Origin: Brevundimonas goettingensis
GTDB lineage: Bacteria > Pseudomonadota > Alphaproteobacteria > Caulobacterales > Caulobacteraceae
Assembly: GCF_017487405.1 (NCBI RefSeq)
Contig: NZ_CP062222.1
Span: forward strand, 791,001 to 855,000
Direction of reading: 5' to 3'
DNA length: 64,000 bases
Under the pieces are notes generated by a model. That model had not been told where the DNA came from, did not search any database, and worked only from the letters and a program-made list of their open reading frames with translations. Positions within the stretch are counted from its first letter, which is position 1. The number at the start of each line of letters is the position of its first letter. Both the position numbers and the translations under genes were made by a program. Of the stretch, positions 56,338 through 64,000 are shown in pieces.

Positions 56338-57314
56338 TGGCGCCGCGGCGTTGGATCACTCCGCCCCAGGATCAATGGGATTTCCCCTGGACGCGCGGTG
56401 ACCGCTGTCCCTGCGAGAGCGGGAAGCCGTTCGGCGACTGTTGTTTGAGCCCCGACGGGCGGCCCCATCTGAAGCTGGGGCCTATCCACCCGCCGCCGCC
56501 GGTCACCGGCTATGCCCACCCCAGATGCTATCTCAACCGGTCTGGCGACTGCTCGCGAACGATCAGCCGGGAGCACTACATCAGCCGGGGCCTGATCAGC
56601 CGGCCGGGGCTGAAGGTCAGGGGCATGCCGTGGCAGGCGGAGCCGGTGATGGCCACGTCCGCTGACGCCCTGACGTCCAAGATCCTGTGCCAGCGCCACA
56701 ACTCCGCGCTCTCGCCCTTGGACGCCCATGCCCAGCGGGCGTTTCTCGCTCTGGAGGCCGCGCAGATGCACGCCACCAAGGCGTCCCTGTCCCGCAAGCG
56801 GTTCTCGATCCTCGTCTCCGGCGAGGCGCTCGAACTCTGGGCGATGAAAACCCTGGCCGGTCTCTATGCGACGGGCATGGACTTCAAGGTCGGGCCCTAC
56901 CGGTTCCGCGACTATCCGCCGCCGATGGCGAACATCGCCGACGCCTTGACGGCGATCCCGCCCCGCAGCCTCATGCGTCTGGAAGTGCCGACGGATGCGG
57001 ACGCGCACGAGGCGTCCCTCGGCCGCTCGGCCGTCTCGACCCTTCCGGTCATCGACGAGGATCAGGGCCGGCTGGTCGCGGTGATCTTCCGCCTGCAAGG
57101 GCTGGGATTGAAGTTCCACCTCGACGACGAGGGTGCGCCGACGCCGTCCGACGCGGTGCTCAGACCCCACATGATCGATGTGGTGGGGCCGGACCGGAGC
57201 AGCCGCATCTACGTCAGCTGGGGCGAGGCCAGGCCCGGTCAAATCGTCTTCCTCAAGCTGAAGCCCGCGACGCCGCGCCAGAAGGACACGTGGCGGGCGT
57301 CGCAGAAGGGCTAA
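56337..57314 (+). CDS. SEC-C motif protein with HNH-like zinc fold
   Basis: A 325-residue protein. A SEC-C zinc motif (C24-P-C26 … C35-C36 in DRCPCESGKPFGDCC) is near the N-terminus. Next come C64, C72 and E79-H80 (TISREHYISRGL), then C118-Q-R-H121-N122 (LCQRHNSALSPLD), a layout resembling an HNH nuclease with two zinc half-sites. The remaining ~200 residues are unrecognised. Its ATG shares the stop of the HEPN gene, so the two are one module; whether it is a nuclease, antitoxin or sensor is open. Confidence 0.7.
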   Translation: MAPRRWITPPQDQWDFPWTRGDRCPCESGKPFGDCCLSPDGRPHLKLGPIHPPPPVTGYAHPRCYLNRSGDCSRTISREHYISRGLISRPGLKVRGMPWQAEPVMATSADALTSKILCQRHNSALSPLDAHAQRAFLALEAAQMHATKASLSRKRFSILVSGEALELWAMKTLAGLYATGMDFKVGPYRFRDYPPPMANIADALTAIPPRSLMRLEVPTDADAHEASLGRSAVSTLPVIDEDQGRLVAVIFRLQGLGLKFHLDDEGAPTPSDAVLRPHMIDVVGPDRSSRIYVSWGEARPGQIVFLKLKPATPRQKDTWRASQKG

Positions 57315-57549
57315 GGGCTCCGCCCTCGCGCGGGCCAGGGTGAAGCGGCTACGCCGCCGGACCGGCCGGTATCCCCGACCTTCCGCGCCGGTGATCGTCA
57401 TCATGATCATCATCAGGGTCAGGCTTGTGCAGGTCGGGCGATCCCCCTCCGGCCGGTCCGCCCTGGCCCTTGCTACCCCGGTCTCGCCGACGGGCAGGGT
57501 TTCAGGCGCGCAGTTCGCGTGCCTGCAACCCTTGCCCAAGGAGGCAGAC

Positions 57550-59559
57550 ATGACTGCTCAATCCATCGAAACCGTCGCGACCGAGGCGACCGTCCCCGCG
57601 CACGGCGCGGAGATCACCGTGCCGCTCAATCGGCTCAAGGCTTCGCCGAAGAATGCGAGGAAGACCCCGCACAGCCCGGCGACCATCGAGGCCTTCGCCG
57701 CCTCCATCAAGGCCAAGGGGGTGTTGCAGCCGCCCGTGGTCGAGATCGAGCGGGACGGGGAGGGCGAGCCGACCGGGAACTACCTCGTCACCATCGGCGA
57801 GGGGCGCCGTCAGGGCCTGCGGCTGCTGGTCAGGCGCAAGGCGATCAAGCGGACCCATCCGGTGCGGGTCATCGTGGACGCGGAGAACGACGCCCATGAG
57901 ATCAGCCTCGACGAGAACATCACGCGCGAGGCCATGCACCCCGCCGACCAGTTCGAGGCCTTCCAGCGGCTGGCCGAGGAGAAGGGATACGGCTCCGAGG
58001 AGATCGGCGCCCGGTTCGGAGTATCGGCTCAGGTGGTGCGCCAGCGGCTGCGGCTCGGGTCGGCGGCGCCGGAGCTGATGGCGGCCTATCGGGAGGGAGC
58101 GCTGGCGCTCGACCAGTTGATGGCCTTCTGTGTCAGCGAGGATCGGGACCGCCAGCGGCAGGTGTTCGAACAGATCGGGCCGCATACCCCGGCCTACGCC
58201 ATCCGGCGCGCCATGACCGAGGCCAAGGTCAGGGCTGATGATCGGCGCGTCCGCTTCGTCGGCGTCGAGGCCTACGCCGAGGCGGGCGGCGGAGTTCTCC
58301 GCGACCTGTTCACCGAGGACGGCGGCGGCTGGCTGGAGGACGTTATCCTGCTGGACCGGCTGGTCGCCGAAAAGCTGGCCGGGCTGGCGGACGAGGCGCG
58401 CGAGCGCGAGGGCTGGAAATGGGCCGAGGCGGCGCAGGACTATCCCGACGTGTCCGCGTTCGGTCGGGTCTACCCGGTCGCGGTCGAGCGCTCGGAGGCG
58501 GACGCCGCCGAGATCGCGGCCCTGTCGGAGGAATACGACGGCATCGTCTCCGAGGCGGGCGATGACGGCCTGTCGTCCGAGGCGGATGCGCGGCTGGAGG
58601 AGATCGACAAGGCCTTGCAGGCGTTCGGCCCGGACTTCGCCTATGCGCCGGAGGCCAGGGCGCGCGCCGGGGTCATGGTGATGCTCGGTCACGACGGCCT
58701 CGCCCGCTTCGAGCGCGGTCTGGTCCGGGCCGAGGACGTGCCCGCCGATCCGCCGTCGCCGTGGCCGGAGGACGAGGCGGCTGACGACGGTGCGGACAGT
58801 GGGGCGCAGGCAGGTGCGGACGCGCCCGAGGGCGAAACGCCTTCAACCCTGTCGGACCGTCTGCTGATCGACCTGACGGCCCACAAGACCATGGGCCTGC
58901 GCGACGCGGTGCAGGCCGATGTGGGCGCGGCGCTGGCGACCGTGGTTCATGCGCTCGCCCTGCAGGTCTTCTATCCGGCCTACGGCGTCTGGACGCCGTT
59001 GCAGCTTCGGCTGACGACGACCGGGCTGGAGCGGCTGGCGCCGGGGGTGGACGATGGCCCCGCCGGACGCCGGGTCAGCGACCGGTGCGAGGCGTTGGGC
59101 GCGCGCCTGCCCGAGCGCCCTGAAAACCTCTGGGGCGTGGTGGCCGCCTTGCCGCCTTCGGAGCAGCTGGACCTGATGGCCTGTTGCGCCGGGGTCGGCC
59201 TCTACGCCGTGCGCGATCCGCACGACCGGCGGCCCGGCGCCTTGGCGCAGGCCGAGACGCTGGCGACGGCGGTCGGGCTCGACATGGCCGGGACTTGGAC
59301 GGCGACGGCGGCCAGCTACTTCACCCGCGTGTCCAAGGCGCGGGTGTTGGAGGCGGTGACCGAGGCCGTGAATCCGGACGAAGCGGGCCGGATCGCCGGG
59401 TTCAAGAAGGCGGACATGGCCGAAGCCGCCGAGCGGCTGTTGGAGGGGAAGGGATGGCTGCCCGTTCCGCTGCGAACGGTGTCGGATGCGGCGGAGCCGG
59501 AGGATCAGGGCGCGGACGAACCGCGTGACGACGACGCCTATTCGTTCGCCGCAGAATAG
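57550..59559 (+). CDS. ParB/RepB/Spo0J-family protein (mobile-element type)
   Basis: A 669-residue ParB-like protein. N-terminal ParB domain (VPLNRLKASPKNARKTPHS … YLVTIGEGRRQGLRLL; the GEGRR box corresponds to the CTPase motif GERR) and a following HTH (YGSEEIGARFGVSAQVVRQRLRLG). The remaining ~450 residues are unlike chromosomal ParB and are typical of large ParB-like proteins on alphaproteobacterial plasmids and ICEs. No parA is nearby, so partition is doubtful and a regulatory role is possible. ATG 57550 follows AAGGAGGC. Confidence 0.85.
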   Translation: MTAQSIETVATEATVPAHGAEITVPLNRLKASPKNARKTPHSPATIEAFAASIKAKGVLQPPVVEIERDGEGEPTGNYLVTIGEGRRQGLRLLVRRKAIKRTHPVRVIVDAENDAHEISLDENITREAMHPADQFEAFQRLAEEKGYGSEEIGARFGVSAQVVRQRLRLGSAAPELMAAYREGALALDQLMAFCVSEDRDRQRQVFEQIGPHTPAYAIRRAMTEAKVRADDRRVRFVGVEAYAEAGGGVLRDLFTEDGGGWLEDVILLDRLVAEKLAGLADEAREREGWKWAEAAQDYPDVSAFGRVYPVAVERSEADAAEIAALSEEYDGIVSEAGDDGLSSEADARLEEIDKALQAFGPDFAYAPEARARAGVMVMLGHDGLARFERGLVRAEDVPADPPSPWPEDEAADDGADSGAQAGADAPEGETPSTLSDRLLIDLTAHKTMGLRDAVQADVGAALATVVHALALQVFYPAYGVWTPLQLRLTTTGLERLAPGVDDGPAGRRVSDRCEALGARLPERPENLWGVVAALPPSEQLDLMACCAGVGLYAVRDPHDRRPGALAQAETLATAVGLDMAGTWTATAASYFTRVSKARVLEAVTEAVNPDEAGRIAGFKKADMAEAAERLLEGKGWLPVPLRTVSDAAEPEDQGADEPRDDDAYSFAAE

Positions 59560-59580
59560 CATCCTCGATACGAAAACTCG

Positions 59581-59612
59581 CCGCGCGCCCTTTGGGGGCG
59601 CGCGGCTTTTTC
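59581..59612 (+). terminator. Intrinsic terminator after parB-like gene
   Basis: A 10-bp perfect stem CCGCGCGCCC/GGGCGCGCGG with a 5-base loop followed by CTTTTT, 21 bp after the stop codon. Confidence 0.9.
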
Positions 59613-59718
59613 GTGCGTGCGACGGTAGGGCACAGTGACGACTGGACTTCGGCTTCTGACTCTTAGCGGCGGTTTGGAATGTCTGCTTGGCGGCGGCGGG
59701 CGACACAATTCGCTAAGA

Positions 59719-60132
59719 TCAACCGACCTCGGTTTCAATCGAGACGGCCCCAACGAGCATGCGGTGGATCGGGCATCGGTCGGCGATTTCAAGAAGTCGG
59801 TCGCGTTGCTCCTGTGGGAGGTCTGCCGGCAGGCTGATGGTCCGCACGAAGTGGTCGGAGGGCGTCGCTTCCGGCTGTCGGACCAGAACAACCTCGACGG
59901 ACAAGGGGCCTATCGCCCAGCCCTTGCGGTTCGCGTAGAGGCGCAGGGTCTGGGCGGTGCAGGAGGCTAGAGCGGCCTGCACCAGTTCATGCGGGGTCGG
60001 CCCGAGATCCAGCCCACCCAGTTCGACAGGCTCATCGACGACGAAGCTGGCAGGGCCGGCGCGGACCACGAGTTGCAGGCCGCCGTGGCCCGCATCGTCG
60101 GCGAAGGAAGATCGGGGTGTAGAAGCCGTCAT
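59719..60132 (-). CDS. OsmC-family peroxidase-like protein
   Basis: A 137-residue OsmC/Ohr-fold protein. Core blocks: VDEPVELGGLDLGPTPHELVQAALASCTAQTLRLYANRKGW (peroxidatic Cys in ASCTA) and LLEIADRCPIHRML (second Cys). It reduces organic or inorganic hydroperoxides. Last gene of the minus-strand cluster, 58 bp after the malate dehydrogenase gene. Confidence 0.9.
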   Translation of the reverse strand: MTASTPRSSFADDAGHGGLQLVVRAGPASFVVDEPVELGGLDLGPTPHELVQAALASCTAQTLRLYANRKGWAIGPLSVEVVLVRQPEATPSDHFVRTISLPADLPQEQRDRLLEIADRCPIHRMLVGAVSIETEVG

Positions 60133-60190
60133 GGGGCGCCTTGCTGAATGAGTAGGGGTTGTTCGGTGATTGTCGCGCGATCGACGCGCC

Positions 60191-61177
60191 TCAGGTGGAG
60201 ACGATCGAAAGCGCAGCGTCGCGTTCGCCGATGAGTTCCTGAACCGACGCCGCCAGACCGGCGCGGGTGAAGACGTCGAGGTCCAGACTGTTCACAGGCG
60301 CATAGCGCCCATCGCGGCAGACCGCCGGTACGCCGCAGACCAGGCCTGCGGGAATACCGTATTCTCCTGTGGCGGGGATGCCCATCGACACCCAGCGACC
60401 GTCCGAGCCCTGGACCCAGTCACGCATGTGATCGATGGCAGCATTGGCGGCGGAAGCGGCGGACGATGCGCCGCGGGCCTCCAGGACCGCCGTACCGCGC
60501 CGCGCCACCTCCGGGATCAGGGTGTCGCGATACCAGCCGTCATCGCCGATGCGCGCGGCCAGTCGTTCGCCGCTCACCGAGGCGTGGCTCCAATCGGTGA
60601 ACATGGTGGGCGAGTGATTGCCCCAGACCGCGAGGTGATCGATCGCATCGACCGACACGCCTGCCTTTCGCGCCAGTTGCGCGGCGGCGCGATTGTGATC
60701 CAGCCGGATCATGGAGGTGATGGCGCCCTCGGGCAGGTTCGGCGCGGACTGGATCGCCACCCAGGCGTTCGTGTTGGCGGGATTGCCCACCACGAGGACC
60801 TTCACGCTCCGCTTGGCGACGGCGTCGAGCGCGGCGCCTTGGGTCTTGAAGATGGCGGCATTGGCGGCCAGCAGGTCACGGCGCTCCATGCCCTTGGATC
60901 GGGGACGCGAGCCAACCAGGAAGGCGGCGTCGATATCGTCGAACGCGACCCTCGGATCGTCCGTCGTCCGGATCGCAGTCAGGAGCGGGAAGGCGCAGTC
61001 GTCCAACTCCATCGTCACGCCCTTGAGGGCCGGCAGGGCTTGGGGAAGATCGAGCAGGCGAAGGTCGATCGGCGTCTCGGGGCCGAAGACGTCGCCTTGC
61101 GCTAGACGGAACAGCAGGGCGTAGGCGATCTGGCCGGCCGCACCGGACACAGCGACCTTGATGGGAGTATTGGGCAT
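60191..61177 (-). CDS. mdh: Malate dehydrogenase (type 2)
   Basis: A 328-residue NAD-dependent malate dehydrogenase. Rossmann start [23 protein letters not shown], substrate Arg in [15 protein letters not shown], cofactor block [13 protein letters not shown] and catalytic His in [10 protein letters not shown]. This cytosolic-type form differs from the LDH-like MDH used in the core TCA cycle of most alphaproteobacteria, so it is probably an acquired extra copy. DsbA-like gene is 8 bases upstream. Confidence 0.93.
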   Translation of the reverse strand: MPNTPIKVAVSGAAGQIAYALLFRLAQGDVFGPETPIDLRLLDLPQALPALKGVTMELDDCAFPLLTAIRTTDDPRVAFDDIDAAFLVGSRPRSKGMERRDLLAANAAIFKTQGAALDAVAKRSVKVLVVGNPANTNAWVAIQSAPNLPEGAITSMIRLDHNRAAAQLARKAGVSVDAIDHLAVWGNHSPTMFTDWSHASVSGERLAARIGDDGWYRDTLIPEVARRGTAVLEARGASSAASAANAAIDHMRDWVQGSDGRWVSMGIPATGEYGIPAGLVCGVPAVCRDGRYAPVNSLDLDVFTRAGLAASVQELIGERDAALSIVST

Positions 61178-61185
61178 TGTGGACC

Positions 61186-61809
61186 TCAGGGCTTGGAAGA
61201 TTGGGAAAGAGCTGTGTCGATAGCGATGACCACGCTGTCGAGAGTCAGCGGGCCATCCACCCGGCGGCCCTGAACGAATAGAGTCGGCGTGCCGGTGACG
61301 CCCGCATCCTGCGCCCGGCGAACACGCCGTTCCAACGCGGCCATGGCGTCAGGGTCGGCGATGCAGGCTTTCAGCCGGGCCTCGTCGATCCCGAAACGAC
61401 CCGCGACCCGCACCAGATGAGCCCGCGGGCTCTGTCCACCGGTCCATTCAGACTGGCCGTGCATCAGGGCGTCAATCACCTCGAAATACCGCTGAGACCC
61501 CGCACAGCGCGCCAGAAGAACGCCGGCGGCGGAAAGATTCGCAGGGCCGGTGATGAACTCCCGATAGATCAGCTTGACCTGGCCGGTATCCATATAGCGA
61601 CGGCGCAGTTCGGGCAGCACCTCGATCGCGAACCGGGCGCAGGGGCCGCAGGTGCTCGAAGCGTATTCGATCAGGGTTACCGGGGCGTCCTGACGGCCCA
61701 GAACCATGTCATCGGCTTCCGCCGCTTGGGGCGCGCATGCCGTGATCAGGGCGCCGGCTCCCACAGCGATGATCGAGCGACGAGTGGGAACAAGGATATC
61801 GGGGTTCAT
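61186..61809 (-). CDS. DsbA-family thiol:disulfide oxidoreductase
   Basis: A 207-residue thioredoxin-fold protein. A twin-arginine-like/lipoprotein leader ([17 protein letters not shown]) precedes the active site C-G-P-C ([16 protein letters not shown]) and a late cis-Pro loop [16 protein letters not shown]. It would act in the periplasm on disulfides. ATG 61809 follows GGGAGGCCTC. It lies between the TDT transporter and MDH genes in one operon. Confidence 0.88.
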   Translation of the reverse strand: MNPDILVPTRRSIIAVGAGALITACAPQAAEADDMVLGRQDAPVTLIEYASSTCGPCARFAIEVLPELRRRYMDTGQVKLIYREFITGPANLSAAGVLLARCAGSQRYFEVIDALMHGQSEWTGGQSPRAHLVRVAGRFGIDEARLKACIADPDAMAALERRVRRAQDAGVTGTPTLFVQGRRVDGPLTLDSVVIAIDTALSQSSKP

Positions 61810-61840
61810 GAGGCCTCCGGGCAGGAAACTGACGAGCGAC

Positions 61841-63022
61841 TCAGCGCGCGCAGGGAATGTCGCGCTTGGCCGCGTCCGTAAGGCAGGGGGCGACGAACAG
61901 GTCTCCGCGCCAAGCGCCGCGGATCGTGCGGGCGCCGACGATGAGCCAGAGGATTGCAAGGCCGGCGATCAGGGCCACGCCGAAGATGTTGAAGGCCGGG
62001 ATCGGCAGCAAGGTCCCCAGCTTCAGGGTCGCGACCGAGAAGACGCCGATCGGGAAGGTGTAGCCCCACCAGCCGAGGTTGAAGGGCAGGCCCTGACGAA
62101 GGTAACGCAGGGTGATCAATGCAGCCATGGCTGCCCACCAAAGGCCATAGGCCCACAGCAAAAGGCCGCCGATCAGTCCGATGCCTCTTGCCGCGTCACC
62201 GTATTGACCCAGCCCGGAGGCGGTGAAGATCGCCGGCGCGGCCTGACCCAGCACCAGCATGCCAAGGGCTCCGGTGCCGATCGGGCCGAGCGACAGCCAG
62301 CTGGACGCAGCCATGCCGGCGTGCGGTAGTTTGTGGATCGCCATGCGCAGAACCAGGATGACGAGGATGCTTAGCGCCAGAGGCACCGACAGCGCCCAAA
62401 GAGAGTAGCTGACCACCAGCACGGACAAGGCCGCGTTCGGGTCGGTCAGGTGGGGCGCGATCAGCCCGCCGGTGACGGCCGCGACCTCCGCGGCCACGAC
62501 GGGCAACAGCCAGACCGCCGTCATCTGGTCGATGGAATGCTCCTGGCGTGTGAACATCATAAAGGGGATGCCGACGCCGCAGGCGACCGCCATCGCCACG
62601 TCGATCCACCACAGTGTCTCGGCGAGAGGGACGATGCCGTCGCCCCACCGCGCCAGGCCGAAGGCCATCAGGCCGTTGATGATCGTCGCCAGTCCCATCG
62701 GTATGCAGCCGAAGAACATCGAGACGACCGAATGGCCGAAGATGCGGCGCGCGCCGTCGAAGAAGAAGATCCACCGCGCGGCGTAGAGGACGGTGAACAG
62801 GGCGAAGAGGCCGATGTTGAAAACCCACAGACCTTCGGCGACCAGCTTCACGCCAGGGATGTCGATCGGAATCTGGTTCAGGGCGATGGCCAGGATGCCT
62901 GTGCCCATGGTGGCGGCGAACCAGTTCGGGGTGAACTGGCGAACGACCTCGCTGGGCCGCTGGAGTTTGGCCAGAGGCCGCAGGCCGAAGGCGACGTCGC
63001 GAAGGTGAAGGTCATGCGCCAT
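61841..63022 (-). CDS. TDT-family (SLAC1/TehA-like) transporter
   Basis: A 393-residue protein with ten helices. Family marks include FTPNWFAATMGTGILAIALNQIP, the helix-5 segment CGVGIPFMMFTRQEHS, LPVVAAEVAAVTGGLIAPHL and WWGYTFPIGVFSVATLKLG. TDT proteins export tellurite, malate or sulfite. Next to a SorB-like cytochrome, sulfite efflux is the most likely role, by context. ATG 63022 preferred; a TTG at 63040 is possible. Confidence 0.88.
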   Translation of the reverse strand: MAHDLHLRDVAFGLRPLAKLQRPSEVVRQFTPNWFAATMGTGILAIALNQIPIDIPGVKLVAEGLWVFNIGLFALFTVLYAARWIFFFDGARRIFGHSVVSMFFGCIPMGLATIINGLMAFGLARWGDGIVPLAETLWWIDVAMAVACGVGIPFMMFTRQEHSIDQMTAVWLLPVVAAEVAAVTGGLIAPHLTDPNAALSVLVVSYSLWALSVPLALSILVILVLRMAIHKLPHAGMAASSWLSLGPIGTGALGMLVLGQAAPAIFTASGLGQYGDAARGIGLIGGLLLWAYGLWWAAMAALITLRYLRQGLPFNLGWWGYTFPIGVFSVATLKLGTLLPIPAFNIFGVALIAGLAILWLIVGARTIRGAWRGDLFVAPCLTDAAKRDIPCAR

Positions 63023-63053
63023 CTGAAGTGTCCTGAACAATGCTGGAATGAAA

Positions 63054-63587
63054 CTAATGGGCGTTGAGGCGACAGATCACGCCCAGCACGACGGCCGTCA
63101 CGACCAGAAGAGCCGGCAGGGTCAGCATCTGCAACGCGGCTTCACGGCCGGTGATCCATCCGGTGAAGGTGATGACCCGTCCGTTTAGAAACTCCGAAAG
63201 GCTGCGCGTGCGCCGTGCGGGGCCGGGCGTATCGGCCAACAGCGTCAGGCCGGTGAGAAGGCCAAAAAACATGACTCCCAGGACGGTGATGAAGCCTAGG
63301 GCCAGGGCGGCTTCGCCACTGCCGAACACCAGCCAGAACACCATGACCATGCTGCCGTAGAGTCCCGCCACGGACTTGACGAGGGCGGGGTGAACGCCGG
63401 TCTGGCCCACCTCGGGCTGAAGGCGATGCAGGCTCTGACCATCGCCGACGTCCGGAATATGCGCTGCTTGTTCCGTCGAAGGCGCCGGGAGCAGGGTCTG
63501 CCCCTGACGTCGCTGTGCGGCCGGGCGATACCGTATTGCGGCGCCAATCGGCTGGAGATCAAGGCGGGTACGAACGACGGAGCTCAT
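63054..63587 (-). CDS. Hypothetical membrane protein (up to 177 aa)
   Basis: The C-terminal ~110 residues contain three helices (GLYGSMVMVFWLVFGSG, LALGFITVLGVMFFGLLTGLTLL, LQMLTLPALLVVTAVVLGVICRL). The first ~65 residues are Gln/Pro/Arg-rich and may not be translated; an internal start near residue 73 is possible. No family recognised. It sits between SorB-like and TDT genes, 31 bases upstream of the latter. Confidence 0.55.
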   Translation of the reverse strand: MSSVVRTRLDLQPIGAAIRYRPAAQRRQGQTLLPAPSTEQAAHIPDVGDGQSLHRLQPEVGQTGVHPALVKSVAGLYGSMVMVFWLVFGSGEAALALGFITVLGVMFFGLLTGLTLLADTPGPARRTRSLSEFLNGRVITFTGWITGREAALQMLTLPALLVVTAVVLGVICRLNAH

Positions 63588-63594
63588 AGCTTAT

Positions 63595-63711
63595 CTCCAC
63601 TATGGAGTGTTGGCCGACAGTCGGCGCGCTCCTTGATCTGGAGATTGGTCCCGAGCGTTTGTTCTTTCCAACGTGTTGTTTCGATTTGAACGATCGTTTT
63701 GTTCGAACGAT
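63595..63711. promoter_or_regulatory. Inverted-repeat cluster (possible operators)
   Basis: The 124-bp gap after the SorB-like gene contains CTCCA-CTA-TGGAG (63595–63607), GCCGACAGTCGGC (63613–63625), AACGATCGTT (63689–63698) and ATCGTT-N7-AACGAT (63693–63711). Four dyads in one gap suggest regulator binding or a processed transcript. Confidence 0.4.
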
Positions 63712-64000
63712 TTAGCCGGTTGCTCCTGGGATTTCGACCGTCGGAGGACTTGGGTCTGAGCTCTTTTGGGTGATTCCCGGACCCTGTGTCGGCAGTCGCG
63801 TGAGATAGGCGACGATCGCGTCGCTATCAGACGCAGCGATAGGAGCCTTGTAGGTTTCCCGCATCTTGACCACCGTGGATCGCCACTGCGCCTCCGTCAG
63901 GCGCGGCTGGGTCAGCGCCATGCTCGCCGAATGACAGGATGTGCAGCTTGCATTGACCAGGTCGGCACCGGGCCCTTCGGGATATTGGGACGCTTCATCC
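63712..64000 (-). CDS. SorB-like cytochrome c subunit of sulfite dehydrogenase (partial)
   Basis: The frame enters from the right edge and ends at TAA 63712–63714; ~95 residues are seen. A c-type heme site C-T-S-C-H (NASCTSCHSASMAL) is followed by QPRLTEAQWRSTVVKMRETYKAPIAASDSDAIVAYL, which matches the small cytochrome subunit (SorB) of periplasmic sulfite:cytochrome c oxidoreductase. The SorA catalytic subunit should lie beyond the window. Confidence 0.8.
   Translation of the reverse strand, partial: DEASQYPEGPGADLVNASCTSCHSASMALTQPRLTEAQWRSTVVKMRETYKAPIAASDSDAIVAYLTRLPTQGPGITQKSSDPSPPTVEIPGATG

Larger units (their letters stand above)
27674..64000. mobile_element. Genomic island inserted at guaA (right end not in window)
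   Basis: From the guaA stop onward, housekeeping genes give way to a tyrosine integrase, an AlpA-type regulator, arsenic and metal resistance, SOS repair, two defence modules, a plasmid/ICE-type ParB protein and a sulfite-handling cluster. No conjugation genes are seen within the window. The extent to 64000 is a minimum based on gene content; the boundary could also fall inside the window, for example after the metal genes. Confidence 0.65.

Overview
This is a high-GC alphaproteobacterial chromosome segment. Gene content and order (a TonB-dependent receptor tail, DUF2332, DUF3667, a CPA1 antiporter, guaB–rsmB-like–guaA, and an alphaproteobacterial GTTC-N7-GTTC LexA box) suggest Caulobacterales, most likely Brevundimonas. 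That assignment is inferred from gene content alone.

Positions 1–27.7 kb look like ordinary chromosome: ligA, rlmE, guaB, guaA, pepP, a cyclophilin, a HIT protein, an enoyl-CoA hydratase, tRNA-Thr(TGT) and many small envelope proteins. Oddities here are a decayed AdeRS-type two-component pair collapsed into a response regulator/kinase hybrid (395–1462), a palindrome-rich intergenic element (11045–11170), and a duplicated DUF2061 protein with a His-rich linker under a Fur-like operator.

At the 3' end of guaA the content changes abruptly. A P4-type tyrosine integrase and an AlpA-like regulator follow, then only accessory cargo to the end of the window. I read this as a genomic island of at least 36 kb inserted at guaA; its far end is not seen. 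Cargo in order: (1) an arsenic operon (arsR–arsC–acr3–arsN1-like–arsH) with a perfect operator over the arsR start codon; (2) a cytochrome c/FTR1 iron permease; (3) a MerR–MAPEG–lspA operon facing a cation-efflux operon, each with its own MerR-type promoter in the 154 bp between them; (4) a czcCBA RND pump with DUF190, a second short CDF-like transporter, a P1B-4 ATPase (CzcP-like) and DUF305; (5) an acyltransferase and a DUF411 protein; (6) an SOS-controlled dinB–alkB pair; (7) a defence block: a three-gene ABC-3C system (Mrr-like nuclease effector, middle component, Rad50-like ATPase) followed by a two-gene HEPN + SEC-C/HNH-like module; (8) a large ParB-family protein; (9) a minus-strand cluster (SorB-like cytochrome c, small membrane protein, TDT transporter, DsbA-like oxidoreductase, malate dehydrogenase, OsmC) that suggests sulfite handling and continues off the right edge.

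The most novel-looking material is 51.5–57.3 kb: the ABC-3C system next to an overlapping HEPN/SEC-C-HNH gene pair that I cannot match to a named defence system.
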